Assembly: GCF_032598785.1 (NCBI RefSeq)
Contig: NZ_CP102984.1
Length of the DNA stretch: 64,000 bases
Reading direction: 5' to 3' (one strand)
Source of the DNA: Terrisporobacter petrolearius
GTDB taxonomy: Bacteria > Bacillota > Clostridia > Peptostreptococcales > Peptostreptococcaceae
Positions 25,660 to 35,236 of this stretch are shown here, piece after piece. Position numbers and translations under genes: made by a program. The notes under the pieces are model-generated. The model did no database searches. It was not told the DNA's origin and worked only from the letters and a program-made list of their open reading frames with translations. How positions within the stretch are numbered: position 1 is the first letter of the stretch; every line of letters begins with the position of its first letter.

Positions 25660-26151
25660 GTGGTAATTGGCTTAATGGGTTTATTTTTATTTGTAGTTTT
25701 TATAGCAACATTAGTTCAGACAAAAGGCTTAAATAGAAAGGATAACGTTAAAGAAAGATTAGCTTATGAAAATTCAATAAAAGATGAATTGGGGAAAATA
25801 GGGGAAGTAAAATTTGTGGATTTTATAGATAATGGATATTTAGCAATAATAGATGATTATATGAAATACAGTTTTTGTGATTACGAAAATAAAGTTTATA
25901 TAAAAGATATATTAAAAACAGAGATTGATTATGATTTACAAGGAATAGAAGAGATGAAAGCAAAAGATGAGAAAAGGTTTTCTCTATTTGGGCATACTCG
26001 CAATACTCCGGTTAAGTTAAGAGAAATAAAATTTGTCTTATATTTGAAAAAAATGGACAATATAGTATTAACACTAAATCCACAGTATGTAAATCCTTAC
26101 AAGATTAAAAAAGTGCAGTCAATGTTAGATAACATGAATGCAGCAAGTTAG
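25660..26151 (+). CDS. Single-pass anchored protein of unknown function, 163 aa
   Basis: An N-terminal anchor (GLMGLFLFVVFIATLVQT) is followed by a soluble domain rich in aromatic and charged residues (NGYLAIIDDYMKYSFCDYEN, FVLYLKKMDNIVLTLNPQYV). The start is GTG 25660, 7 nt after AAAGGAG; the overlapping ATG 25658 meets TAA at once. I do not recognise the family. It stands alone between the ars operon and the ECF sigma gene and is followed by a strong terminator. Confidence 0.55.
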   Translation: MVIGLMGLFLFVVFIATLVQTKGLNRKDNVKERLAYENSIKDELGKIGEVKFVDFIDNGYLAIIDDYMKYSFCDYENKVYIKDILKTEIDYDLQGIEEMKAKDEKRFSLFGHTRNTPVKLREIKFVLYLKKMDNIVLTLNPQYVNPYKIKKVQSMLDNMNAAS

Positions 26152-26156
26152 AGTTT

Positions 26157-26201
26157 AATTGGCATACTCCCATTGCTATATATGGGGGTGTGCCAATTTT
26201 G
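26157..26201. terminator. Terminator
   Basis: TTGGCATAC-CCCAT/ATGGG-GTGTGCCAA forms a stem with an A/T loop and is followed by TTTT. It also serves the convergent sigma-factor gene. Confidence 0.82.
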
Positions 26202-26238
26202 TGTTGTAATCTTATTATTTCAAATAGATAACTTTTAT

Positions 26239-26775
26239 TTACCTAGTATCATGATTAAAATAAGCTTTTCTCAGTTTGTTCTTACAACGTTGAAATCTTT
26301 TGTATAATGCATCTTCACTTATCTCCAGCATAGGTGATATTTCACTTATTGAAAATCCATATATATACTTAAGAATAATAATTTCTTGATCATTTGGTTG
26401 TAATTGATTAAATAATAATAAATTACTATTAAAACAATCAAGTTGATCTAGTAAAGAAGGTGAAAAATTCATCTCATTTTCCAAATCATTAATATCCATA
26501 ATACTTTCTCTTTTTCTTTTATTGTAAATATTAATAGAAACTCTTTTTACAATAATGGTAACAAAAGCTTTAGTCTTTGGGCAATGAATATCGTCTATCT
26601 TATCTAGATTATGTAATATTTTGATGAATGCTTCGTGTACAGCATCTTTTGATAATTCTTTATCATTTAAAATTAAGTTAGCTTCATAATACATTGATTG
26701 TTTATATGTATTATAAATTTCAGTAAAAGTGTCTTTCTGAGACTCATTGTCAATATGCTTAAAATAAATAATCAA
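26239..26775 (-). CDS. ECF-type sigma-70 family RNA polymerase sigma factor
   Basis: 178 residues. Region 2 covers the first half (FTEIYNTYKQSMYYEANLIL, ELSKDAVHEAFIKILHNL). After a short linker comes region 4 (LQPNDQEIIILKYIYGFSIS, EISPMLEISEDALYKRFQR). The start is TTG with a GGAG site. No anti-sigma gene lies beside it. It is divergent from the giant RHS gene with 158 nt between the start codons, so it may control the toxin locus. That link is inference from position. Confidence 0.85.
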   Translation of the reverse strand: MIIYFKHIDNESQKDTFTEIYNTYKQSMYYEANLILNDKELSKDAVHEAFIKILHNLDKIDDIHCPKTKAFVTIIVKRVSINIYNKRKRESIMDINDLENEMNFSPSLLDQLDCFNSNLLLFNQLQPNDQEIIILKYIYGFSISEISPMLEISEDALYKRFQRCKNKLRKAYFNHDTR

Positions 26776-26933
26776 TTTATGACTCCTTAGAATGTATTTG
26801 TTTCTAATAATAACAAAACTAACTAAATTATAAGACCAAAATAAATAAAATACAATGAATTTGTAAAAAAATGGCCAATAAATGGAATTTAAATTGTTTA
26901 TATTATGAATACAATTTTAAAAGGGGGATATTC

Positions 26934-29900
26934 ATGAAAAAAAAGAAAATTAATAAGTTGATTTCTTTCATTTTGGCGATATGCATGACATTAGTGTATT
27001 TGCCAATGGGGGTATTTGCTGAGGAACTTAAAAGTGTTACTGAAGCAATTCAAAGCGCAAATCAGGAAGACGTAAGTAGTAAATCAGAAAAAGTAATCAA
27101 AAAGACAGAAAGTTCTACAATATATCAATTTGAAGATGGAAAGAAAAAGGAAGTTATTTATGACAGTAATATTAGATTTAAAGAGAAAGGTAAATTAGTT
27201 GATTATGATCCATCGTTAATAAAAATTGATGATAAAAAAACAGATAACGATACAGATATTTCAGATTACAAATATGAAAATAATAAAGGTGATAAAAAAA
27301 ATTACTTACCTAATACAATATCAGAAGAGACACCTGTTATTTTAGAAAATAATAATTATCAAATTACAATGGCTCCAAAAGATAGTGAAACAGAAAAAGT
27401 AAAATTAGAGGATGAAAATGTATTAGATATATATGATAAGGAAGTAAAATTACCAGTTAAAGCGGTCTATGAAGGTAAAGATGATAAAACAAAATTAGAG
27501 TATATTTCACAAGATAATGGAATAAAAGAAAATATAATTTTAAACGAAATTCCAGAATCAAATGTTTTTGAATATGAAATAAAATTAAATGGTTCTAAAC
27601 CTAAAAAATGCGAGCTTGAAGAAAGTATTGTGTTTATAGATGAAAAAAACGATGAAGTAGTAGGTAGTATTGATGCACCATTTATGAATGATACCACTAA
27701 CAAGGCGTATAGTGAAGATATAACTTATGACATAAAGGAAAAAGAAGGAGAAAAGAATACATATATATTAACTATGACAGTTGACAAGGAGTATCTAAAT
27801 AGTAAAGACAGACAATACCCAGTAAAAATAGACCCTACAATTACTTGGTCAGGAGATAGCAATATAATAGATACATATATAATAAGTGGAAGTAAATATG
27901 GTGGTATAAACTTTTATGATGGTGGAACTACAGCATTTCCAATAGGTAGGGGTAGCCAAGGTGTAAATAGAGCTCTGGTAAAAGGAAAAAAACTAGCTGA
28001 TACTGTTGACAATAAGTATGTGGCAAAAGCAACCTTAACAATGTATGAAACTAGTGGAAATGAGTCAGCGAATATAATAAAAGCTTATCGCATGACTGAA
28101 AAATGGAATGAAAAAAATGTAACATGGAATAGTAGACCGAATTATAGTACTAGCGATGGAGAGTATGGATCGGTAAAATCTACAGGAACATTATACAAAG
28201 CTTTAACTATGAATATAACTAGTTATGCAAGAAAGGTTGCAAGTAAAAAAATAAGTGACAATGGTTTATTACTTAAAGCCTCTGATGAAAGTGATTCAAA
28301 AGGAAAATATTCTAGATTCTTTGGCTCTAGACACTCAAATTCTGCTCTTAGACCTAAATTTACAGTTGAGTACTATGATGGACCAACTACGGCAAGTAAT
28401 GTAACTCTATCAAGTAGTTATTTAAAGGTAGGTCAAACATTTAAATTAAATTGGTCAGGTATAAGTTCTAAATCACTAAACAGAGTAGAGTATAGAATTG
28501 CAAGTTATAAAGATAGTGATGCTACTGTAGGCCCAGATATATTTAAATACGCAGAGAGTCCTAAATTAGGGGCTACTTCTAGCGGAAGCAGTGATATTTC
28601 TAAAATAAAAGAATTAAAAGAAGGGTGTTATAGAATATATGTAAGAGGTATTGATAATGGAGGTATAGCAGGAACTGGAAAAGGAGCAACTTTCCATATT
28701 GATTCTACAAAACCAAAACTCGGTAGTGTATCCATATCTCCTAATTCAACTGAAGCAAATCCTTCAGAAAATTTTACACCAACTATAACATGGTCAAATG
28801 CTGAGGATACTCATTTTAAACAAGTTGAATATAGTGTAAATGGAGGAACTTATACAGTTGCCAAAGCAGAAAAATCTGGTTCACTTAAGTTACCTGCATC
28901 AAAGTTTCCATCAGCAGGAACTTATAAAATCAATATTAGAGCTATGGATAAATCAGGAAATGCAAGTGATATAAAGACATTGACATATTACATTAAAGAT
29001 AAGAATGAGGATTTAAAGAAATATCTTCCTAGTGATTTATCTACTACAAATTACTATGGAAAGACACTAATAGCATGGAATATGGCTGAAGAATTACCAG
29101 GTAATATTTCATATAAAGTATATAGAGGTGAAACAGAAGATTTTACACCATCAGATAAAAGTATAGTAGCATCAGGCATAAAGGATTTATATTGCTATGA
29201 TATGTTAGTTGGAGATGAAAAACCATATTATTATAAAGTTAAAGTTATAAAAACAACTAATGGAAAAGAAGAAGATACTAATATAATAACTTCAGCTATA
29301 AAATCTGAAATTAGTGATAAATCTGAATGGACTAAAAGACTTGGAAGTAAAGAATACTTAGGTTATTTTTCATACCAAACACCAAATGGAGATGGAACTA
29401 TTGAAAAAAGTCAAGGAAACTTAACTTATTCACAAAAAGATATAGAACTTCCATCATCACAAGTATCTTTTGATTTGCAAAGAAACTATAATAGCCAGTC
29501 TAAAATAAATAATATGTTTGGTGTAGGTTGGAGTGACTCATTCCATAAAGAGTTATATAAAACAGGCAATGATGAAGAAATAATTTTTAGAGATAGTGAT
29601 GGTTCTATGTTTAAGTTTAAAGGAGATGGCAAAGGAAATTATACTTGTGCTGAAACTAAAGACTATGAACTAGTTCAAACTGATAAAATTGAAAAATATG
29701 AGACAAAGGATAGTGCTGGAAATACAAAAGTCTATGAAGTAAACGATTATTATGAAATGACAACAAAAGACAATAATATATATAGATTCAATAAAAATGG
29801 TCAACTAGTGGCAATAACAAATCCAGTGAACGAATCAGGAGAAGATAAAGAAAAAATATATAACACATTCTTGCTATATAACTATGATAATAAAGGCAGA

Positions 29901-32900
29901 TTAACTACAGTTATGAGTAATAGTGGATTAACTATTGAGATGAAATATAAATCAGAAGAAGGAAAAGAATCAGGTTTATTAAGCTCAATAACATTACCAG
30001 ACAAAAGTATTTTATCTTATGATTATAATGATAATTATTTGACTGAATTTAAGCATTCTTTAGGAAATAAACAGGTAAGTTATAACTTTGAGTATAACAA
30101 GGATAAATATTTGAGTGGTATAAAAGATGCAAAAAGCAACTTATACTCTATTGGTTATAGTAATAACAAAGCTAATATTGTAACATATCCAAATGGAGAA
30201 ACTTATAACATAGGGTATGTAAGTAATACAGAAACGACTATGACTAAAAGCAATGAAAGTAACAAAAAAATGTATACTGAAAGTACTGAATTTGATCAAG
30301 AATCTGGAAAAGTAACAAAGGAAACTGATGCTTCAGAAAATGTTAAATGTTTAATTTATGATAATAATGACAATAAACTTTTAGTAACTTCAACACAAGA
30401 AAAAATACAATACGAAGAGGTTAATAATGGAGTTGTTGAGTTTAAAACTAAAGAAGTAAAGACTAAAACGGAATATAACAAAAACGAAGATGTGGTTGAA
30501 GAAGTAGATGAAGAAGGAAATACAACTACATATACTTATGGAGGTGTCTATACAGAAAGTAAGCCGAAAGAAGTAATTACTAAAAATGGTGATAAAACAA
30601 TATCTAAAGAAGAATATGAATATACAAATTTAGGAGAAATAGAATTAGAAAAAGATACTGTAAATGGTACTAAAACTAAATACGAGTATGATGAATATGG
30701 AAACAATACGCTTATATCAGGAAATGATATTAGCAAAACTGATAGCTCAGATGAAGAAAATAAGGATATACTTGATAAATCAATAAAAAATGAAGATTTA
30801 AGTAATACAAATTCTAATAATGTAAAATCAGATATAACAACTGATTATGATGTACATGGCAATGAAAAAACTATAACAGAAAAAAGTGCTGATTTAGAGA
30901 GTAAAAATGAAAATAAATACGACAACATGGGAAGAGTCATAGAAACAACAGTTTCAGATAAAGAAACAGGTAAATTAGAAACTATTCAATATGAATATGA
31001 TTTTTTAGGTAGAGTTATAAAAACAACAACTACTACAGATGAATCAGGTGAAACACCTAAAATAGAAACAAAATCATATAATGAAAATGGAACTATTGTC
31101 AGTGAAACAGATAGCTCTGGTATAACAAAAAGACACGAATTTGATAAACTAAATAGAGTTACTTCAACAGAAATATCTAAAAATGATAATATAATGAAAA
31201 AAATAACAAATGAGTACACTTATGGAGACGTAACTATAAATACAGGCATAGGAAAAAAGTCATTATATAATATTTATATAGAAAGAACATATGTAAATAA
31301 TGTACTATTTAGTGAAAAATATATAGATAAGTCAGGAAATACTGTAAGAGAAAAAACAAACGGTATATATACAGACTATACTTATGATAATAAAGGAAAT
31401 GTAATTACAACATTTGTAATAGGAAGTAATATAAAAGATTTATCAAAAGGAAAAATTTCTTTGTCTTTATATAATGAAGATGGAAAAAATAATGCCAATA
31501 TAGAAAATCCATCAATTGAAAATGGTAAATTTAAAGTAAGTAATAATTCTATAATTACAACAAAAACTTACGATGAAAAAGGTAATGAATCGAAAGTAAC
31601 AGATGGAAATAAAGTAACAACTAAATATGATTACGATGACTCATCAAGAACAACGAAAGTTACTTTAGACTACAAAGAAAATGATAGTAATCCAAACTTT
31701 ACAAAAATAGATTATAATATAGAAAATGATGGAAGTACTACAACTAAAATAACAGATGCATTAAATCATATAAGCTATAATGTAACTAATGCAGCAGGAT
31801 TACAAACAGAAGTTAAAGACGTAGGACAATCAAACAATATAACGACAAAATTTGAATACGATTCGAGAGGAAATAAAAAGAAAGAGATATTTACTAATGG
31901 GGAATATAAAGAATATAAATACAATAAAAGAAATTTACTAACAGAAGTAACATATTGTAGTGAAGATGACAAAAGTACTTTAGTTACAGAGTATAAATAT
32001 GATAACAATCACAAGCTAACATCAATGATAGACTACAAAATGGATGGCAATAATCCAGTATCCTATCATTATACATATTATGAGTATGACGATTTAAATA
32101 GACTTGCAAGTTATTCAGAAGTAAACTCGTCATCTACACCAAGTCAGTCTATAATAAACAAAAACAAAATAAGCTATTCTTATGATGCAAATGATAAAGT
32201 TACAGACATTAACTACATAGATTCAGATGATGAAGTAAAAGGATTAAAATTTGAATACAATGATTATGGTTGGTTAATGAAAATAAAAGTAAAAAATAAA
32301 AGAAACTTTTTGATAGGAGAAGCAAACTACAGAGACTATACTTATGACTCACATGGCAAAGTCAAAACTATAAAAGAATATAGAAACTTTGACAAAGATT
32401 ATATATTAAAAACATATAACTACGATGTATTTGATAGGGTAACATCTATGAAATATGCTGATAGTAGTAGTTTAGACAAGGTTATGGAATCTTATTCTTA
32501 TACTTACGACAAAAACAATAATATATTATCAAAAACAACAGTAAATAACTATCCATCAAAAGACTCAGACAAAATAAACGAAACAAAAGAATATACTTAT
32601 GATAAGTTAGGAAGACTTACAAAAACTGAAGTTACCAACAAATCTATAAATAAGAAAAGTAATACGACATACGAATATGACAAAGTGGGTAATAGAAAAT
32701 TAATGACAAAAGATGGTGCAACAACTAGTTATACATATAACGAGCTGAATCAGTTGACATCATCTAAAGAAAATAAAGGTGGAAAAGAAACATCAAATAA
32801 GGCTTACTCTTATGACAAAAACGGAAATCAAACTATGGAAAAAGACAGCGTGACAAAGGTAACAGTAGAAAATACTTATGATGTAGACAACAGACTTTCT

Positions 32901-33800
32901 ACTTGCATAACAACAAATGGAGAAGAAGAAGTTGTAAATCAAGAAAACCTATACAACGGAAACGGTAAGAGAATCCAGAAGAAAGAAGGAAACAATGTAG
33001 TAAATTACTACTATCAAGATGGAGTAGTTTTATACACAACAGATAAAGGTGGAAATAAGACAAGTCAAAACTTTGTAGGTACTGAAGGAAATGTTATAGG
33101 TACTACAAGATATGGCAAGGATGGATTTAAGTATTATACTTATAACAAAGACGTTCAAGGAAGCACAACAAGTGTAGTAGGGCAAGAAGGGACTTCACCA
33201 GTGGCTTATGATTATGACGACTTTGGAGTAACAAGAAGTATAGGGGATAGTACTTTCTTTAATGAAGTTTGTTATACAGGTGCTATTTATGATGTAAGTA
33301 CAGGACTGTATTATTTGAATGCTAGATATTATGATCCGAAAAACGGAAGGTTTATAACGAGGGACACTTATAGAGGAGAGATAAATGAACCGGATACTTT
33401 ACATTTATATGCTTATTGTGCTAATAATCCTATAAATTATACAGATCCAAGTGGGCATGGTAAACTATCTATTTTAAGATCTATGGTGAAAAAAGCAATA
33501 AAAAAATGTACCCTTAAAAACTTGTATAAGATAGGTAAAAAGTTGCCTAAAAAATATAGAAAAAAATATTTTAAGATTGTAAGAAAAATTTTTTACTATA
33601 CGAATAAAATTAAAAATACAGCAATAAAATATGGTGGGGTAAGAGGTGGATTGAATTTTTTCAATCATATGACTAATAAATTAGATTGGGTAAATAAAAA
33701 GATAGAAGATTTTGTTTATTCATCTTGCAGAAATGTTGGAATGAATAGACATTGGTCTTATTGGACTACTAAGTTTGTAACATTTTTCGTAGCTATATAA
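26934..33800 (+). CDS. Secreted WapA-like RHS polymorphic toxin, 2288 aa
   Basis: An N-terminal Sec signal peptide (basic MKKKKINK, hydrophobic LISFILAICMTLVYLP, cleavage near VFAEE) starts at ATG 26934 after AAGGGGG. The next 300 residues are a charged linker region. A DNRLRE-type wall-associated domain spans about 303-480 (WNEKNVTWNSRP, DNGLLLKASDES). Two Ig/fibronectin-like domains follow. RHS entry is at about 830 (LPSSQVSFDLQRNYNS), and dozens of YD repeats (YEYDELGR type) run to about 2110. The RHS core end is TGLYYLNARYYDPKNGRFI at about 2124, followed by YCANNPINYTDPSGH. The remaining 113 residues form the variable toxic tip: very basic (KKYRKKYFKIVRKIFYY), then GGLNFF, then RHWSYWTTKFVTFF. 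The shell is expected to encapsulate the tip and deliver it to neighbours on contact. The tip activity is not recognised. Confidence 0.9.
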   Translation: MKKKKINKLISFILAICMTLVYLPMGVFAEELKSVTEAIQSANQEDVSSKSEKVIKKTESSTIYQFEDGKKKEVIYDSNIRFKEKGKLVDYDPSLIKIDDKKTDNDTDISDYKYENNKGDKKNYLPNTISEETPVILENNNYQITMAPKDSETEKVKLEDENVLDIYDKEVKLPVKAVYEGKDDKTKLEYISQDNGIKENIILNEIPESNVFEYEIKLNGSKPKKCELEESIVFIDEKNDEVVGSIDAPFMNDTTNKAYSEDITYDIKEKEGEKNTYILTMTVDKEYLNSKDRQYPVKIDPTITWSGDSNIIDTYIISGSKYGGINFYDGGTTAFPIGRGSQGVNRALVKGKKLADTVDNKYVAKATLTMYETSGNESANIIKAYRMTEKWNEKNVTWNSRPNYSTSDGEYGSVKSTGTLYKALTMNITSYARKVASKKISDNGLLLKASDESDSKGKYSRFFGSRHSNSALRPKFTVEYYDGPTTASNVTLSSSYLKVGQTFKLNWSGISSKSLNRVEYRIASYKDSDATVGPDIFKYAESPKLGATSSGSSDISKIKELKEGCYRIYVRGIDNGGIAGTGKGATFHIDSTKPKLGSVSISPNSTEANPSENFTPTITWSNAEDTHFKQVEYSVNGGTYTVAKAEKSGSLKLPASKFPSAGTYKINIRAMDKSGNASDIKTLTYYIKDKNEDLKKYLPSDLSTTNYYGKTLIAWNMAEELPGNISYKVYRGETEDFTPSDKSIVASGIKDLYCYDMLVGDEKPYYYKVKVIKTTNGKEEDTNIITSAIKSEISDKSEWTKRLGSKEYLGYFSYQTPNGDGTIEKSQGNLTYSQKDIELPSSQVSFDLQRNYNSQSKINNMFGVGWSDSFHKELYKTGNDEEIIFRDSDGSMFKFKGDGKGNYTCAETKDYELVQTDKIEKYETKDSAGNTKVYEVNDYYEMTTKDNNIYRFNKNGQLVAITNPVNESGEDKEKIYNTFLLYNYDNKGRLTTVMSNSGLTIEMKYKSEEGKESGLLSSITLPDKSILSYDYNDNYLTEFKHSLGNKQVSYNFEYNKDKYLSGIKDAKSNLYSIGYSNNKANIVTYPNGETYNIGYVSNTETTMTKSNESNKKMYTESTEFDQESGKVTKETDASENVKCLIYDNNDNKLLVTSTQEKIQYEEVNNGVVEFKTKEVKTKTEYNKNEDVVEEVDEEGNTTTYTYGGVYTESKPKEVITKNGDKTISKEEYEYTNLGEIELEKDTVNGTKTKYEYDEYGNNTLISGNDISKTDSSDEENKDILDKSIKNEDLSNTNSNNVKSDITTDYDVHGNEKTITEKSADLESKNENKYDNMGRVIETTVSDKETGKLETIQYEYDFLGRVIKTTTTTDESGETPKIETKSYNENGTIVSETDSSGITKRHEFDKLNRVTSTEISKNDNIMKKITNEYTYGDVTINTGIGKKSLYNIYIERTYVNNVLFSEKYIDKSGNTVREKTNGIYTDYTYDNKGNVITTFVIGSNIKDLSKGKISLSLYNEDGKNNANIENPSIENGKFKVSNNSIITTKTYDEKGNESKVTDGNKVTTKYDYDDSSRTTKVTLDYKENDSNPNFTKIDYNIENDGSTTTKITDALNHISYNVTNAAGLQTEVKDVGQSNNITTKFEYDSRGNKKKEIFTNGEYKEYKYNKRNLLTEVTYCSEDDKSTLVTEYKYDNNHKLTSMIDYKMDGNNPVSYHYTYYEYDDLNRLASYSEVNSSSTPSQSIINKNKISYSYDANDKVTDINYIDSDDEVKGLKFEYNDYGWLMKIKVKNKRNFLIGEANYRDYTYDSHGKVKTIKEYRNFDKDYILKTYNYDVFDRVTSMKYADSSSLDKVMESYSYTYDKNNNILSKTTVNNYPSKDSDKINETKEYTYDKLGRLTKTEVTNKSINKKSNTTYEYDKVGNRKLMTKDGATTSYTYNELNQLTSSKENKGGKETSNKAYSYDKNGNQTMEKDSVTKVTVENTYDVDNRLSTCITTNGEEEVVNQENLYNGNGKRIQKKEGNNVVNYYYQDGVVLYTTDKGGNKTSQNFVGTEGNVIGTTRYGKDGFKYYTYNKDVQGSTTSVVGQEGTSPVAYDYDDFGVTRSIGDSTFFNEVCYTGAIYDVSTGLYYLNARYYDPKNGRFITRDTYRGEINEPDTLHLYAYCANNPINYTDPSGHGKLSILRSMVKKAIKKCTLKNLYKIGKKLPKKYRKKYFKIVRKIFYYTNKIKNTAIKYGGVRGGLNFFNHMTNKLDWVNKKIEDFVYSSCRNVGMNRHWSYWTTKFVTFFVAI

Positions 33801-33821
33801 ATTAAAAATTTAAGGTACAGT

Positions 33822-33855
33822 AATCTCCTATTATTGTTAATAAAAATAGGAGATT
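33822..33855 (+). repeat. Conserved hairpin ahead of immunity candidate A1
   Basis: The 11-bp perfect stem AATCTCCTATT/AATAGGAGATT lacks a T-run. A diverged copy with a longer loop precedes the paralogue A2 at 34488-34531. It may be an mRNA stability or attenuation element, or the copied junction between RHS stop and immunity gene. Confidence 0.6.
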
Positions 33856-33886
33856 GTTGTATATAGGGACATATAGGAGGAAACTG

Positions 33887-34123
33887 ATGGGATTAATTGT
33901 ATTTTCAATATTTTATACATTTTTTTTTGCTGCAAGAATTGAGAAATCAGAAAATAAAATGGAATATTATCATAATATATTTGCAACAATTTTTTTTGGT
34001 ATACTATCGTTTTGTAATATAACTGGTAGTAGAAGTAATGTGCTAAAGATTATTGGGACTGTAGTAATTATTTTAATAATAATTACTTATATTGGTTCTA
34101 AATCAAAAAGATATAAACAATAA
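33887..34123 (+). CDS. Candidate immunity protein A1 (small membrane protein, 78 aa)
   Basis: This is the first gene after the RHS toxin, 86 nt downstream of its stop. Two to three helices are seen: GLIVFSIFYTFFFAARI and IIGTVVIILIIITYIG flank the conserved ENKMEYYHNI. The ORF can be opened from TTG 33854, but AGGAGG at 33875-33880 fixes ATG 33887. A paralogue (A2) lies at 34563. Its position behind the RHS stop, small size and membrane nature make it the best candidate for immunity to the current tip, by analogy with other RHS/WapA loci. No direct evidence exists in the sequence. Confidence 0.6.
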   Translation: MGLIVFSIFYTFFFAARIEKSENKMEYYHNIFATIFFGILSFCNITGSRSNVLKIIGTVVIILIIITYIGSKSKRYKQ

Positions 34124-34154
34124 AGTGTATGTTTATTTTAATAAGTAAGATATT

Positions 34155-34487
34155 GATAGTGACGGAAGTAATACAACTAAAATAATAAAGGTCCGGATTC
34201 ATATAAGTTACGATGCAACTAATGTATTAGGGCTGAAGTAGAATCAAAAGACGTTGGAAGTTTTGATACAAATATAACTAAAAAATTTAAATATATTTCA
34301 AAAGACAATCAAACTAAGGTAAAAGACAGAGTAACAAAGGTAACAGTAGAAAATACAGAAGAAAGAAGCAAGTAATGTAGTATATTACTTCTATCAAGAT
34401 GGAGTAGTTTTATATACAACAGATAAAGATAGAAATAAGACAAGTTAAAAGTTTACAAGTATATAAATTAAAAATTTAAGGTAGAGT
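34155..34487 (+). pseudogene. RHS vestige V1 (mosaic of four pieces of the upstream toxin gene)
   Basis: Pieces of the RHS gene occur in original order with gaps. Here 34155-34300 resembles 31725-31865, 34300-34357 resembles 32817-32876, 34358-34445 resembles 32976-33065, and 34446-34487 resembles the toxin stop region at 33770-33820. The copies are 75-90% similar by eye and full of stops. The vestige leads directly into immunity paralogue A2. Confidence 0.8.
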
Positions 34488-34562
34488 AACCTCCTATGTA
34501 CATTGATTATTGTTAATAGACATAGGAGATTGTTGTATATAAGTACATATAGGAGGAGATTG

Positions 34563-34865
34563 ATGTCATTAATTATATTTTCAATATTTGGTATATTTCT
34601 GTTTGGTTCAAGTATTGAGAAATCAAAAAATAAAATGGAGTATTATCATAATATACTTTGGACAATTGGGTCTGTATTTTTGACTTTTTGCAATATAACT
34701 GATTATAGAGGTATTATTGGAAAGATTATTTTAATAGTTTTACTTATTCTTTTAATAATTACTAATATTTGTTCTAATTTAATAAAAAAGAAAATAAGTT
34801 GGGGGGATTTAATATTAAACTTATTCTTAATTATGTTATTGGTTTTCTTGATAATTGATAAATAG
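34563..34865 (+). CDS. Candidate immunity protein A2 (small membrane protein, 100 aa)
   Basis: A paralogue of A1: MSLIIFSIFGIFLFGSSIEK and KNKMEYYHNI align with A1 throughout, and a third hydrophobic segment (ILNLFLIMLLVFLIID) extends the C-terminus. ATG 34563 has AGGAGG 6 nt upstream; the longer TTG start at 34503 falls in the leader hairpin. The whole leader was copied together with the gene. It is likely an orphan immunity gene retained after loss of its cognate tip. Confidence 0.6.
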   Translation: MSLIIFSIFGIFLFGSSIEKSKNKMEYYHNILWTIGSVFLTFCNITDYRGIIGKIILIVLLILLIITNICSNLIKKKISWGDLILNLFLIMLLVFLIIDK

Positions 34866-35215
34866 AAGTAAACTCATCATCTACTGACTCACATGGTAAA
34901 GTAAAAACTATAAAAGAATATGGAAAACAAACATCAAATAAGGTTTACTCTTATGACAAAAACGGGAATCAAACTATGGAAAAAGATAGTGTGACAAAGG
35001 TAACTGTAGAAAATACTTATGATGTAGACAACAGACTTTCTACTTCCATAACAAATAAAGAAAAAGAAGTCTTCAGTTTACCTTGTAGTCAGTTGTTGGA
35101 AGTTTATAAAAAGAACTGACTAGTTTTGAAAAGAATGATAAGTTTAAATTTTGTAGTTACCAAGGAAAATGTTATGGGTACTACAAGATACAGTACGGAT
35201 GAATATAATTATTCT
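34866..35215 (+). pseudogene. RHS vestige V2
   Basis: 34866-34885 resembles 32118-32140, 34886-34922 resembles 32346-32385, 34926-35070 resembles 32785-32930, and 35148-35200 resembles 33068-33124 (ENVMGTTRYS versus GNVIGTTRYG). The last piece is in frame with immunity candidate B1 and makes its apparent N-terminal extension. Confidence 0.8.
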
Positions 35216-35236
35216 ATTTATATTATGGAGGAGTAT

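Noticed and set aside
27467..33668. Minus-strand ORFs inside the RHS gene
   Set aside because: They are shadows of the repetitive YD-repeat coding sequence; Ser/Val/Leu-rich, with no start context.
33854..33886. TTG start that lengthens immunity candidate A1 by 11 residues
   Set aside because: The extension is encoded by the leader hairpin and the ribosome site itself; ATG 33887 has ideal spacing.
35126..35236. Longer N-terminus of immunity candidate B1
   Set aside because: The sequence is an RHS vestige in frame by chance (ENVMGTTRYS), and a good ribosome site lies directly before ATG 35237.
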